Numbered from the stretch's first letter, positions 23,634 to 38,642 are shown. The stretch: DNA of 64,000 bases from Sphagnum compactum (GCA_965153455.1 OZ234503.1:15195118-15259117), one strand, 5' to 3'. Numbers and translations: made by a program. The notes: generated by a model not told the origin, from the letters alone.

Positions 23634-26284
23634 AAGACCTCCACAACTTTGAGTGACATGCTACAAGCTCTAGTGACAAAATCTTCACAATTTTACAAGA
23701 GATCCATTTGTACGCCCCTCTATGAAGCTTACAAACCTACATCAAGCTTTCTAATCCTAAAACTCAATAGTGGATATACATGTATTGGCAAATGTTTTGG
23801 GAAATCACAAAAGTGAGAAGATGCTCAATGCTCCCTATCTTCAACAATTTGATCAAAGTGGACATAACTTTTTGAGCTAATTGTTAAGTAGTTTGGCCCC
23901 ATTCATGGTTTAGCAACCTACTCTTAGTTGGTTTGGCAAAATCAAGGGTTAGTTAAAAAGGGTTGCTAGGTATGGGTATTCAAGCAATTGCCATTGTGGC
24001 CTTTGCAAACCCATCATTATGGGTGGTGCTTCAGCACTTTTCAAACTTTGAAAAATTATAAGGCCTATATCTTTTGTGTTGCATTTCCTTGGAACAATTT
24101 TTGTTCATTTAACCCATGGACACATTTCAATATCCAACACTTAATGTATTAATTAGTGGTGAGGCACCCCCAAAGTTCAATTTTTTAAAACTTTTGTGAC
24201 GGACATGTTTGATTGGCTCAACATCAAATTTTCTAGAATTGTGGGCAACTCTGATTAAAAACACTCCTTTGAACCCAACTCCCCAAGATAAAATCCCAAT
24301 GGTTGTTCCCCTTTAACACTTAACTTTATTTACATGTAATGTACATGCAACTTCAAATGCGCCCAAACAAAATATGGGACAACCGTATGGGACAAATATA
24401 GTCTCTTGACTTAAGAGTGTTGTGCATGTATGTGATTTTTTATATAAATATCACATAAGTCTAAGTGTATAATTTTGGATGTGTAAGTGTAAATCATGTA
24501 AAGTTATGTGTAAAATAAAATAAGTAAATGTAAATTAGAAAAAAGGAAAAAGTTTTAAATATTATATAAAAAAGTAAATTAACAAAGAAATAAAACATAT
24601 AATATATGTAATATTATATATATATATATATATATATTTCAAGACAACAATAGTAAAAGTGGAGTTGGTTCAACAAAGAAAGGAGGAAAATAAAGGGAGA
24701 AAGGCAAAAAGAGCAAATTAGCAGGCATGAGGAAAGAAGAGAGAGGTAAGTTAGGTATGAAAAAAATAAATCTTGTAAAGTTATTTTCATCGTGATTTTA
24801 TGAACTTTCTCATGTTATTTCCTTTTGTTTAAAGATTGTTTGCAAATGTAATTGATCGTGTTGTTGCCATTTTACAACTCTTTGCATTGTTGAAAATTTT
24901 CACAAAAACATATTTCAAATGAGCTTCTTACAAATTATTTTGGACGTTGTTATTTGTCACGTTGCACTCCCCTTTTTTTTTTGTGGTTGTTTTGTAACTC
25001 TTTTCATTTTAATTTTACAAAAAAAAATTTAAGGTGAATTTTTTCATGTTATTTTTATAAATTTTTGCAAGTTTAAATGATGACATTGTGATCATCTTGC
25101 AACTCTTAGCATTGTTACAAGTTTCATTAATGATTTGTTTTTGGTAAGCTTCCTTTTGTCATCTTACTTTTGTCATTGTGGTCTTGTTTTGTTGTTTTAA
25201 AAACTTAAATTTGCTAATGAAAAGTTTGATATGTAAGAACTATTTAAAAAATTTATGTAAATCATAAGTTTTAGAGATAGTGGTCAATGCAACACCCTCA
25301 TCAAAATTTTGCCTTGTGATTTATCGACACTTATACGATGAAAGTTTTTACACAATGTCGTGTAAGAATAAATCCCAAAAAATTTATACATGGCATGAAA
25401 TGTACATGTAAAACTTATATATATTATACTAACACATGCAACACTAGCACCTAAGTGTGTGCAAAAGAGAGGGAATTTTGTAATATATGAATTTGGGAAT
25501 ATGTAGTGAAGTTGTAAGAAGAAGAAAGGGGCAAAAGTATGATAAATACGAGCATGCATCTGCAACCATGATTGTTACTACACATTTTGAAGCTGCCTTA
25601 GCATCTGTGAGCTTTTAGAAGATAGAGCACCAACTTGTTAATAGTTATACAAAGGTAGTTATACAAGTTTACATTGACTCAAGCATCAAAGAAATTCAAA
25701 CTCTTGTGGTTGCAATTCGACCAACCTTTGACTGTGAATTCGAATGCATCAGGAGGAATCAGGATAGCAAAGAGCAGGGAGATGCAAGGTTTTTCTCCTC
25801 TTAATCTAAATTACAACAAAGTGCTTTAAGTCTTCATTAGCGCAAGTGAGTAGATGGAAATCAAATTTCATCATTCTTCATTGCATCACTGGAAAGACAA
25901 ATTTAGAAGATACATTGAGAAACCATACAAAAGAAAAAGTCTCTCAAAATAGTCTCAAACCAGCCTAACCATTCTTTCAAAATCTTCTCTCCAAAACTAA
26001 TCTGCACTTCTCTGCAACTCAAAATTCTAGCTTTTGCTCCCACCTCAATCAACTCTTAGATCAACTCCACATCAACTCTACCCACCATCCCCTCCTTTCT
26101 TTCCCCAAGCAAGACCGCAACCACTTTACATTTGAATGAGCATTTGGGAGCCACCGAGCTTCCCAATACTTGAACATGCAAGCACCGGGCCCCAAAGAAC
26201 TCGGAAACCCCTTGATAGGTGCCACCCTCTTCAACCCCCTAAACTGTTTTGAGAATTCTGCTTTTAGGGTTTAAGGTGTCAACA
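22765..26284. other. Intergenic, AT-rich
   Basis: Contains a 30-base A run near 23603-23632 and an (AT)n run at 24608-24637. No protein-like frame was found. The last few hundred bases (about 25.9-26.28 kb) are less AT-rich and probably include the 3' UTR of the NF-YC gene. Confidence 0.45.
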
Positions 26285-27367
26285 CTATTGCATGCCCTGT
26301 TGAGAGTTAGGAAGCATGTGCTGTTGTTGTTGTTGTTGCTGCTGCCACATTTGCTGCATGGGTTTCTGAGGAATGACGAAGGACTGTTGTTGTTGCTGGT
26401 CAAGAGTAGGATCCATAGCCATTTCTGTTGGTCTTGCAAGCAGGAGCGCGGAGCTCAATGTCATGTTGGCTTCTTCTTGTTGCTGTTGTTGCTGTGACAA
26501 AATTGTTGCAGCCGGAGCTTCTTGCTGCAAGCCTGCTAGTGGTTGCTGGTGGAGATAATAGACAACAGGAGGATTAGCGACCGGCATTATACCTCGAGGT
26601 ATCATGCCTGCTGTTGCTGCTGCAAGTCCATCTTCCTTGCTGAGTTCATCTTGTGGTACAATGTCCACTAAGAAATCGAAGATGTCAGTCCTGGTGATGG
26701 CGGCTGTGATGTCGTTTTTCTGCAATGTGCGTCGCTTGTTCTCTTCCGTGTGAATCCATGACCGCAGCGTGAGCTCCAAGATGAACATCTCACACGCCTT
26801 GGCAAACAATACTAGCGCTTCTGCTGATATCATTCGCACGTCCTCGTCTGCTTTCACGATTCTCTTGATCCGTGCAAGCGGTAGTTGATGATTCTTGAAC
26901 TCGTTCGCCGCCTGCAAATCACACACCCAACCAACCAAAAGAAAAACAAAAAAAAAAAATTCTCACAAGTCTGTCTACAAGAATATTGTTTTGTCACAGA
27001 TGTCAAAGCTTCAATACGAAAAAGGAGTCAATGTGGGTATCGATTGGAGTTGTTGGAAACCGGGACGACAGAACAACCAGACCTGCTCAATCTCGCGCAT
27101 TTGACCCTGCCAGAACATTTGAAGCTGCTGGTGGTGCTGTTGCTGGAGATGTTGGTACCCCAGCTGCTGAGCTAGAGCTGTAGGGTAAGCAACAGCTTCC
27201 GGTGACTGTCCCTGAGCTTGAGTCCCCACCTGAGCTGGTTGAGATGCTTCTAGTGCAACTGCTATAATGGGCAGCTGGGGTTGATGGTGGTACTGGGACT
27301 GCATCAACGACGCTCCCGCAGAGTTCAGATGGGCATATTGCATTTGTGCCTGAGTGTTCATTGACAT
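26285..27367 (-). CDS. NF-YC: NF-YC subunit of the CCAAT-binding factor NF-Y
   Basis: Two exons: 27367-27083 and 26911-26285, phase-0 intron of 171 nt, 303 residues. NF-YC pairs with NF-YB through a histone fold; the dimer enters the nucleus and joins NF-YA to bind CCAAT boxes. Residues 1-95 are Gln-rich and end [15 protein letters not shown], the usual lead-in. The histone fold (96-183) shows [39 protein letters not shown] and [13 protein letters not shown]. The tail is Gln-rich with runs at about 230-237 and 282-292. Residue 128 is Leu ([14 protein letters not shown]), where the family nearly always has Pro. The start was placed at MSMNTQAQ because the frame upstream does not resemble the family. 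Length is within the plant range. Confidence 0.95.
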
Positions 27368-27780
27368 GTTCTCAATATTCTCCGAGAAAGAAAGAAAGAA
27401 AGGACCCAAGAATTCTGAAACCCGAAAAAACAGAACGCCACTGGAAGCTGGAATTCTGAATTGCTTGCAACAAGAAGCTAGGGCCACACCAAATTCTGCC
27501 AAATGCGCAATGCAGATACGCTTTTGTGAGAGAAAAAAAGACGACCCAAGTTCAGCGATGCGGGGAGGAAGGCAATCCGCAACTGGGAATTCGCAGCCAG
27601 AACAGAAAGACGGATCGAATGTTGCTCCCGCTGCGGGGAAGACAGACGGACGGGCGGGCGGGCGGACGGACGGACGGACGGACGGACCCAGCGACGGGAC
27701 TCGACGAAGACAATCGTCGCTTCCAGTCACGTGTCTTATCCAGCGGCCTGCAACTGACACGTTGCCTTCTCTCATTCGTC
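27368..27780 (-). other. 5' leader/promoter region of the NF-YC gene
   Basis: The frame stays open upstream of the ATG but its residues are composition-driven. A (GGAC)n repeat at 27664-27687 and GGGCGGGCGGGC just before it give a GC-rich patch about 300 bp upstream of the start, unlike the AT-rich flank beyond 27.85 kb. Confidence 0.5.
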
Positions 27781-30700
27781 GCTATTTCTTATTTTTCTCT
27801 TATCCTTACTTCGCTCAGGATAGGCTGGGCTACTTACTTACTATTTACCAGATTTTACTTTTTACTTCCCCACTTTATTTATTTTAAAAAATAAAATAAA
27901 ATAAAATATTTTAAAATCTCAAAATTCATTTAAATTATTTCTAAATATTATAAATATTCCATCCTAGGACTAAATCAGGGCCCCTGAGTTCAAATCTAAC
28001 AATTTTTTTGGGGGCTTAATATGGCCACTAAAGAGGCCTCACTCAAAAATGTGAAAGTACCAACATGGGTACCCACATTGGTACCATGGTCAAAAAAATC
28101 CCAAAATCTATTTAAATTATTTCTAGATATTACAAAATGTGGGTACCAATTTTTATATTTAGGAAAAAAAAAGAAAAAAAGAGGAGCTAGGTGAACTGGC
28201 CATTTATTCACAAGAGGATTTAGCCAAATATGGCTACATGATTTAGCCTAACTCACAAACATGAACATTTGAAATAGCTGGTGGGATGTAGACTAGTTTT
28301 TCCAGCAATTTTGGTGGTAAACGAAGTTTTATCCTGTCTTTCATTTTTCCCGAGCGCCTCCAGTGCTACTACATATATTTTCATCGCTCCTACCTCTACA
28401 ATGACTACTATAATTACTCTCGAACCTTGTGCATTAAATGCTGAATTTCAGCATTTCATACTGAGATTTAATAAAATTACTTTGCAGACACTATTGAAAG
28501 AGGGTATAGGGGGGGTGAAAGCAGGCCCAAAGACACCGTGACTTTATGGATAACTCTAATATATATATCCGAAGCATTTTTGGCTCATGGTTGTCATATG
28601 TAAAACAGTTCCAAGAGCATATAATGGTGAGTATCTATTTCAAGGTATGTAAATGAATGAAATTAAAATGCTAAAACCAAATATATTTCAATAATTTGTC
28701 ACCATAATTTGAAAAAATCCATCATAACCACCTGCATTGCAAAGTATGTAAATGTATATTTGCTACCTAATGATTTTGGCATATATCCTTTGTGTAACCA
28801 CTTCAAAACAATTACCCTCCTTAGTTAGGTAAGGGTAAACCTTAACTATACAATAGGGTCAAATAAAAACAAGGTAAGTTTGAATTATTTATTAGTTGAG
28901 TAGTAGGATAATTAAAAAAAGTAACAAGAAATAATTGTCAATCAAGTAGGATATATGTTTATTTTGTGATATATTCACAAGTATATTAGGGTAATAGATT
29001 TAGTTGCCCAACATAGGAAGACCCCCATCCGAAAAAAAAAGAAAAAAACAAGAAACTGAAAAAACAGAAATAAAAATAAATAAAAAGAAAAGAATGACAA
29101 AAGCAAAAAAGGAAATAAACATAAAAAAATTCTGTTACAAGATACTTTTTTTGAAGAATTTTTTTTCCATATTTAGAGACATTTTGAAAAACATTCGTCA
29201 TATTTTGACATATTTTTCTGTTTTGGAACATATTTTGCCACATTTCAATAATGTGAAACATTATTGCTTATTAATGAGATTTTTTCTTAGGATGCTTACA
29301 ACTAGTTCTAAATATAAAATTGAAAACAAAACATTGGCATTCTTAAAGGTTGTGTTAAACAAGTTTAAATAACAAGAATTTATTACAAGAATTTCCTAGT
29401 TGTGAGGTACTATTGTTGATTTTTATATAGTGAGATTTATATTAGGGACATTGTATGTGTTAAAACAAGTAACTCATGATGAGATCATTATGAATAGATC
29501 ATCAAAATATATTCACCGTGTAACCAAATTAGTGATGAAAAATGTGATGATTGTATTTAATAAATTTTTGGTCATCCCATTCCTTTGCATATATCATTAT
29601 TAAAATAAACATGGTACATAAAACTTTTTGTGATTATTGTTAAGTATTTATCATAGAATATTGATATTCTATAGTTTTTGTTTGTTGTTAGAACCCAATT
29701 CAATGTATACAAGGTTTTCACTTTTTGCATGTTTGGAGTTGATATCAAAGGAATGTCTTTAAAATGTTGTCATTAGTGTTATGAGACATGAGTGTGAAAC
29801 ACATAATTCATTGATAGTAATGAACCACAATAGGTATTGAATTTAAACAATCAATAAGTGTGCATTAAACAATGGATATGACATGGCATGATGCAAATTG
29901 CTTGATACTTTGAAGACCATTTGTAAACAAACTTAGACATGAAGAAAATGAAAGTTGCAATTGGAATATTATTGTTAAATTGAACTTGTCTCAAATCATG
30001 TACAAACTTTAAGGTCGTTTCATGTTATATGCATTGATTTTTTGAAGCATGCTATTAACCCAATTAAAGGTGCTTGAAACAAAAGAACTAATGTCATAAA
30101 TAGCTTGTTTCTTTTGTTGGTGGTAATGTTGTTTGTCAAGTTAGCTCCAATGTTAGTTTCAAACTGAGGTGATTCATTCTACCATATGACCATCTAGTAG
30201 GTTAACAATTAATCAATTGCAACATGTATGACAAATCAACATGTAATCAATCATTTATGATTTTTCATACCATACCCACCATTCATAATTAACAATTTTT
30301 GTTGAAATACTTAAAGTTTTCACCAAAAGAGGTTTCAAACCCCCATCTTTAATATTTCAAAATTTCACCATTCAAAGATAAGTATACAAGGTGCATTAAT
30401 GTTTTATAATAAACAATTGTAGACATTTAGTCTCGTCAGTTCAATCATTCCGTTGCAAGTAATTAAAAGTTTGATCCTAAATATTTTTGATAGAGGTACT
30501 TTTAAAATTTTGTTTTTTTTCCTTGGTTTCCATTTTAAGAATTATTTAATGCCAAACCATGTGAGTACATCACACAAACATTTGTATAATGCATGATGAC
30601 ATTAACCTATGCAAGATTTAAATCAAAACACAACTTTTATTAAATCTCTTTGATCAATTGTAAATTTGTTTGGTAAAATTATGTTCATGAATTGTAATAC

Positions 30701-33273
30701 TTTTCCAACCTCCCATTACACTCAAATAACTATAGCACACAAAATAACCTTATCACATGAAAAAAATATCTTTCCAAGTTTCATATAAACACATATTATC
30801 AATATAGCTTTGAATATGATATTATTAGCTATAAAATGGACAAATAAACTTTAGATTATGGGGCAATGATGAACCCCTAGATTATTAACGAATTTTATTT
30901 GGATTAGAGTTAGAATATTTGAAACTTGGAATGTGTTCCCTAAGTTTTCACAACTAAGTTCAAATGGCAAGGACTTTGAGACTTCAAAGTCGCATATGCT
31001 TCACAAGACACATGAACCCTTCATTTGCACATAGCAAACAAGAAAAGGAGGTAGTGTCATTTGAACCAAAATAAAATCTCATTACAAATTCATCATGGAT
31101 TAATTTTTATAGGATGCAGTACTCTTGGTTTCACATTTATTTATGTAGGTATCCATAGGGAGTAAATTAGAATGAGAATTAAAAAAGTCCCAATAGATAA
31201 ACGTATGGTATAATGTAAACAATTTTAGGCAAAACAAAAAAAGAATATATCAAAAGTAGTAAAGAATGATAGTTCATTAACTTTGAATTCGTTTAAAAAT
31301 CACATTTAGTTGATTTGGACCTTAGATAATGTTTAAGATAATGTTTTGTCCTCTTTGGCCCCATCAAGTTTTGTTCTTTGTTTTGTCATAACTTTGGTAA
31401 CCAACTGTTCGTGATCAATGACAAAGAGTTAAGAAAGCTTCTTAAAGGAAGCTTTCTTTTAAAATGTATGTTGTAAAATCTAACATGGAGTTTAAACCTT
31501 GTAACATGCACCTTCAACAACATTCAAATCAATGGACTTTTTTTATTAAAAATAATTGCAATGAAAATAAACAAGAGATGAAACGACAATACATGAATCC
31601 TCAGAAAATCGAAATGCCAAAGATCTAAATATGTTAAGTGAATACTTTGATAACTTGAATGCAATTTTTTTGCCTTGTCCAAAAGTAATGGAGATTTGGT
31701 GATGAACAATCCCTAGTAAAATAATATTTTATTTGATTATGTAGTGGGTGCCAATTTATTTACTTATTTATTTATCAACATGCACTTTGACATGAAACAT
31801 ATTACTTTTTGATTTTTTTGGTTTGCACTATAAAAAGAATTTAATATTTTCAATAGGAATGAGGATGTCAACTATTTTTCATCCACTTTGACAAACTCCA
31901 AAGGGTAGTGGATTGTAGTATGACACATGGATGATTCCATATTGACCTTGTGTGAGATTTTGATGTCTACACAATAATATTTGTCAAAACATTTGCAATT
32001 TTAGTAGTGCATTCTCCACCAAAGTTTGAGGCGATATTATCAACCAAGTAGAGCATATTCTACAAGTGCATGAATGAAGAAGAAAAGATGGAAGAGTATG
32101 CTAATAACCAATGCTTATAACCTTTTAGGTTTCCACAATTTTTTGCACTAAACAACTCAAACTTTTACAATTTCAACACTTTGGGCAATGATTTTTCAAA
32201 ATTTTATTGACAATATAAAAAATAGTTTAATTTCTTCCAAATCCGATGAGGTACAAAAAGATGTTGGTTCAAAACCAAATCATATCTTAGTAGTAGTAGA
32301 GTGGACGGATTGGGAAGAATGTTGATGTGATCACATAGTGTCAAACTATGGAAAAATTTAGTGGGTACGGAAAGGAAGGGTGGATGAATAAGGATATAAG
32401 CTTTTCATCACATGGGGTGGATCGATGAAAAATATTAGTATGAACATAGATGGACAATGCAACTTGGAAGCTTGCCTTGCTTTCGTTCACAAACGTGTTA
32501 GTTTTCTAAGTGAATTGTAATTGACGAAAAATGACAAATTGTTCTTGTGTGTCAATCTTAAAACTAGAAAACAAATGAACTTCTCAATAGTTCCCAAGAA
32601 AACTTTGGCTACCGTAGTAGTGAAGGATAGCTTCAAGTTTCAACCCATGTTTTGTTAAAATAATTATTTTTTGAAAATTTCAACATTTCTATGAAAAGTA
32701 TTTGTAGAAATGTTGAAAAATCACACCTTTAGACTCAAAGTAGAGAATATGACTTTTCTTATAACCATAGGCCTTCAAAATTGAAGGGTTGGAATATTAA
32801 ATATTATGATAACGTCAAATTTATGATAAACACCATATATCATTTATACAAGAATGAATGGAAATCACAAAGTTTATGTCATGAATGTGTAATGAACCAC
32901 AACTTTGTCAAAGTATGCCTTATTCAACAACAACAAAAAAGTGTCACAATTGATGTCAAGTAGACCTTGTTATATTATTGTTGTTGGAAGGCTACTTACC
33001 AAATTTGGAGGGCAGTGTGCACATCCCACACATTCACATTTTCAACTTTTTATTTACTAAAAAGTCCTTATTATTATTTTTATATAAATAATAAAAATAA
33101 AAATAAAAAATATTATAATAGCTCTCCATTCTTTGGGAAGAGAGACAAGAGAGGGTCAAGCCTCAATCAAGGTGCCTCCCTACAAGGCCCACCAACAAGT
33201 GAGTGTCACATGAAAAGGGGAAAGGAGATATATCTTTTCAGCTTTTTGAGGTTACCTAAACCAATTGACAATA

Positions 33274-33310
<37 letters not shown>

Positions 33311-33990
33311 TTTTTTTTGGGACATTTCATGGTAACATGAACATGAATATTCAAGAGGCAAAATTGGAATATCCGAGTGTTGCAAATTGCACACGACAAA
33401 TAAATAGGGCTTCTAATTCTCTTTGTATGTGGGCCCAAATTTTCTTGCAAACATTCGAACCCTTTTGAAAGGGAGACCCTTCTTCTTGTGTGTACCTATC
33501 CCTTACCCTAAGGTCGGTTTTGTCATTAAATAATCCTCAAAATAGTGAAATGAAATTTTGTGAAAATATGAAGTTGACATGTTGAAAATCATCATAATTA
33601 TTATCATAGGCTACATTTTGAAATTCAAATTTAAAAAAAATTTATATTTTTTGACAAAAAATAATTATTCATTTTGTCAATGTGGAAACTGACCTTAGGC
33701 TATGGTGGTAGTAGTAGAAGTAGTAGATTGGAGACTATTATAAGCTCAAAAACCCTAAACCCTAAACCCACAAAAATTTCAAAAAGCACACTTGCTTGCA
33801 ATTGTGCATATTAGAGCTTTGAGTGAACATGTATGTACCACTTGGGTGTGGTGTTTTGTTTTTAAATTTTTTAATTTTTTTTTTCATTTTTGTGAAATAG
33901 GTGGACTTGAGAGGATCCTCGACAAGAGGAATGAGACAAATTTGGCTAGCGGTCAAATAGGAAAGTAATTTAAAAAAAAAGAAAAAAGAA
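27781..33990. other. Intergenic, AT-rich, no supported gene
   Basis: Holds a diverged copy (27995-28090) of the 2.15-kb segment, an (AAT)n run at 33270-33309, and a triple CCCTAAA motif at 33749-33770. The segment near 33900-34020 recurs in diverged form at 37180-37300. Open frames such as 29004-29372 are lysine/A-tract artefacts. Confidence 0.45.
33270..33309. repeat. (AAT)n microsatellite
   Basis: About twelve AAT units followed by a T run. Confidence 0.95.
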
Positions 33991-34059
33991 TCCTAGTTTG
34001 TTTTGGTGACCCATAGGAGGAATATATCATCTAAATATGGCAATTTCAAACCTTTTTTT

Positions 34060-34450
34060 CCTCTCAGAATATGGTGACTTTGGAGCTTTTTTTTGTCCCA
34101 AAAAAAAATCCTTTGTACCCTTTGCACTGGGTTTTTTGGTTGTTGTTGTTGCCGAGGTGTAAAATTTAGCCACCAAAAAAACAACACTAGTAGGTATCCT
34201 CTTAGGGAGGTGGTATTAGCCCAAGCCAAAAATCTTGACCAATAGTGATTTTTGGAGCTTTTTTTTTTCTTGGCAAAAGAATCTTTTGTACCATTGGCAC
34301 TCTATCCTTTTGTTGTTGTCCTTGAATTTAGCCACCAAAATAATAATAATGCTATTGATGCATGCACACCCATAAAAGGATTGGGAGGTGGTGTTAGCCC
34401 AAGCCAAAAATCGTGATCATCAATGACTTTGGAGCCTTTTTTCTCCCAAA
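34060..34450. repeat. Short tandem array, about 175-bp unit
   Basis: Two full units and part of a third, starting near 34068, 34243 and 34420. Each has TTTGGAGC followed by a T run, AATCYTTTGTACC, GTTGTTGTT, ATTTAGCCACCAAAA and GGTGGTRTTAGCCCAAGCC. Units have diverged clearly. Confidence 0.75.
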
Positions 34451-37400
34451 AGAATCCTTTGCGGGGGAGAGGGCTTCAACCCATGTCCATCAAGTAAATG
34501 CTTAATTTTGAAGATTCCATGTCAAAAAAGAATAATCCTGAATATTTTGAATTACTCTCTATTTTCCTTCTCAAATTATTTTCTTTGCGAAATTTTTATA
34601 TATTAAAAAATCAACATTTTCTACAAATAATATAGATAGTGTCGAATTTTGTCAAGGTACTATGGGTACACACATCTCCACAAGTTCTTGAACAATGACA
34701 AAAATATTGATAGGAGTGGGTTGATGCAATCTAGGTCTAGTATGATTTTAGGGCCACAATGAACCAACACTCACAAGTGCACCATGATGGACGAATGAAT
34801 GAATGGATGAATGGTGGGTGGATAGAAAACTCTTTTCCATTCTGTTCTAGTTCCCTTTCTAGGCTAGCACCGACATATTATATTAGATGTATACCAACCA
34901 TTTACATTCATCTACTTACCTAGTAGCCACCTATTAGTATACTTTCTACCTTCTTACTTACATGAGTTATATACTTTACAAGATAGGTCACCGAGGTTGG
35001 GCCATGAATACATGGCTCGAGGCAATGCCCAAAACGCATATGAAGGCAAAAAAAAACCATGAATTTGCACATGGAAAGTGCTTTGTTTTCCTTTTAAAAA
35101 AGCTGTTGAACAAGATCCATGTTTGCCTTTATGTCAAGTTTGTGGTGAAGTTTTCTTCCACAATTTAGGGGAGTGATATTGTGAGAGAGAGAGAGAGAGA
35201 GAGAGTGAGAGGATCAAATGATACCTATTATGCATGTAGGTTGTAACTCTTGTGAGCTTTAGAGGTGTCATGTTGCATCAAAAGGCATATGAAGATAATA
35301 TTATGCATTAAAATGGTTTTGGGTATGATGGGTGGCATCTACTTTATCTAACCATTCATTTGAAAGTTTAACTAGAATTGTATTGGATGAGGTGGTCTAG
35401 ATTGTCATCTACATTACTAGGTTCTCATCCACTATCTAAGTTTATTATCATGGTTGCCATAATTTAACCCTAAGTTTATGACACTTATCATGATTTTCAA
35501 AGAGGTTTGGGGCTCTATTAGGGGATTCACTCATTTATGTCTACTTGTGACATCCATAAAACAAGTAGGAACGAACATTTTCATTTGAAGAACCATGCAA
35601 ATAGTTGTGCCAACATGGTCTTCAAAAGCGCAATTAATTATCTAAACTCTCCATTTGAAAGGAAAATGATAAAAAAGTTAAATTCAATGAAAAAAATGGA
35701 AAAAAAACCACAACAATCGGTGATTTTAAAAAAATAGTATAACATAATTCCGCACTTAAAATTTAAAGAAAAGAAAACTCATATGAACACTACTAGTAAG
35801 AAACCTTGGTTTGACATTTTAAACTTCACTTCATAACTGAAAAGACTCTTACATGTATTAATTGTGGTTAGTTTCAAATTCTTTTCAAGGAGTAGACTTT
35901 GTAAAAATTTTCCAATTTTGTGAGCCCATGTGGTGTCATTGGTATGCTTCTATTATTTGATACCTATATGCATTGGGTAAAGGAAAGTTTTGTGGGTACA
36001 AATTCACTTTGTAGAAAATGAATTTTTTATGCTCGAATGAATGTTTGCATATTTAATAGATGAAAACATCCTCTTGACACTTTGACAAAAGAAAGCTTAA
36101 AGATTTAAAAATAAAAGTTTGTAGTTATGACCAAAATTGGCATGAGTGAAGACTTTTTTCCTTAGAACTAAATACTAACCTTTTTAAGGAAGTGAGTTGT
36201 GTTGAAGGTGGAAGGGACCTCAACATTGATTGCTTCAAGGTTTAGATAGAGAATCAAAAGCTTTGAGTTGTTAAATAATATTTTGAAAAATGGAAAACAA
36301 ATGCACTAGGGCAAAAGCACAATAAAATAAACATAAAATTCATTTGCTCAAAATTTAGTTTACAACTTTGAACATAAATGTAAAAAAAATAGATTTCTGA
36401 AAAGTTTTAGTATCATAAAAGTAAGTAATTAGGAGCTTTGAACCTAATGGAGTCAATACAATATTCAAAATTACTTTTACATTAAAATAATCTCATATAT
36501 TATGATGATCAAATGCACAATTTGAGAACACACAATTTTTTTAAATGTTTTTATTAATTCAAAAACAAAAAAAATATCTATATTTCATCTACTTACAACC
36601 TACTTGATAGAAGTCAAGTATCTTTGCAAGTAGTTGCATTTTAAAAAGACTTACTTGCATGCATATTAAAGATGTGTTTTGTTAATTTATTCAATGAAAA
36701 CATAATATTTTACTTTCAAGACATCAAAGTCAAATTATGGCTACTTGTCATTTTTTATGACAAGGAACACAAATTGTTTATTTTACCATGCTTATGCCCA
36801 CTAGTAGGGGTGACTTAATTTCTTCAAGTTGCAAATCAAATTGAAAATCGTGTGATTTTTGCAAGTTTTTCCAAAATGTTATCGCACACATAATGTAACA
36901 ATAAAAAGTGAAAGAAATCATCATCACATTACTATAATTTATTTTAGTTGATGTACTAAAGGTGAATTTAAATTTGAGTGGACCAAAAAGAGGCAAACAA
37001 TTATAATAATTAAAAAACAAATCTTGTAAGTCACTTTGGGAAGCATTTGCTTTCTTGGTATTTTTTCAAACAACTTATCAATTTCAAAAATTATTTTTTT
37101 CATTTAAAAAAAACCCAACTAGAGATTAAATAAATTAAAAATACTTGCATCACTAGGGTTTTTTCAAAATTGTCAAGTAGGTGGTTTGGCAATCATCTAC
37201 AAGAGCAATGAACCAAATTTGGCTAGAGGTCAAATAACAAGATAGTTTATTAAAAAAATTGGCCTAATTCTAACAACTAGGAGGAACTAAATTTGTCTAA
37301 ATAGGGTGAGATGTGATTTTTTCCCTAAAAATCCTATGAAGAACACAGATAGAAGAATATTGTTCATCAAAATTACTATGAAGAACCTAAATCACAAGGG

Positions 37401-38639
37401 AAAAAAATACATAACCTCTAAAATTGTTCAAGTCTCTTGTCATAAAGTGTAGGCCATCGATAAACAAATAGTAGTTTGTTATGTATTCCCTTTGGAGTGT
37501 TCATGCGCAAGAAAATGAGAAAAATAATTTCCAACAATTACCTATCTTGCACACAATCCTTCCAACAAGGAGATTTGATTTTTTTAGAAATTAGAAAAAC
37601 ATCTTAAAAGTGGTTATTGTTTTCCTTATAGTAGTGTTAAATTTTTTTACATACTTTGTAATTGCAAAGGGGCATCATGAACTAGATCCAAGTGATCTCA
37701 TGATTGAGAACAAACTTTCCACTAATTTAAAATCTTAAAACCACACAAGTTTCCTTTGTCCATAGATACAAGTTACAACATAGGGCATCTATATAGCTTA
37801 AATATTAAAGAACTACATATTTCTTTTAATGAATTCTATTCTCTTTGGTTTCAATTATAATATAGTCATAGAGATACCTAGGTCCATTGTATCAATGTAT
37901 GTATGTATGTATGTATATATGTATCTTACACCCTAAACCCCAAACCCTTCCATTCCACTAATTTTAAAAGTTTGCCGAGCATCATCCCTAATTTTGATAT
38001 TTTAGAATGAAATTTTGCTGAAATTTTGAACATCTTCCTCTAGCTCACAAGTAGGGTGTCAAGAGGGCTTTCAAGAACATTTCTTTTAGTTTCTCTATTT
38101 CGAAAGGGAAAAGAAGCCCAACAACACACAAGGAGAACATGTCAAGTGCATCCAAGAGCCCTATTCCTTCTCTTTTTCTTTTCTTTTTGGCGGATTGCTT
38201 TTGGGGAAGATGGTTGGACCCGAGGACATGGTGAGGTTGATGATGAGGTCTACCCCACCATATTCCCCAAACCCAAGAAACCCTAAACCCTACTTTCTTC
38301 GATTCGTCAAAAAGAGAGATGGTAACTACCCACCAAACTAAAATTCAGCATGGGACTCTATCCTTCAAATGCATGGAAATTCTATTCTGAATTTATACCA
38401 CAATAAGACATGGTAACGAAACTCTTCAACATTGCAATCCATTACAAAATGAACTTAAAATTGTGTAAGTATTCTCCTCTTCCCACCCCCAACAAGATTA
38501 GTCCTATTCACAAGTACGGAGTAGGAATGAGATAGTTTGCAACACAAACTACATAGCCAACGACTTTTTGTGTATATAGCTACAGCATGCAAAGTATCAA
38601 AGGAACACAATAATAACTATATTCCTTATTCCCGGGCAT
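34451..38639. other. Intergenic, AT-rich
   Basis: Includes one arm of the dispersed foldback family (about 34720-34880), a (GA)n run at 35183-35206, a (GTAT)n run at 37896-37924 and CCCTAAA motifs at 37930-37948 and 38278-38292. The frame 38056-38286 is not supported as a gene. Confidence 0.45.
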
Positions 38640-38642
38640 TAA

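Noticed and set aside
27368-27775. N-terminal extension of the NF-YC frame
   Set aside because: Begins well upstream but its residues derive from a (GGAC)n repeat and do not match NF-YC; the start MSMNTQ is preferred.
29004-29372. Lys-rich frame and its antisense Phe-rich counterpart
   Set aside because: Product of A/T-rich sequence.
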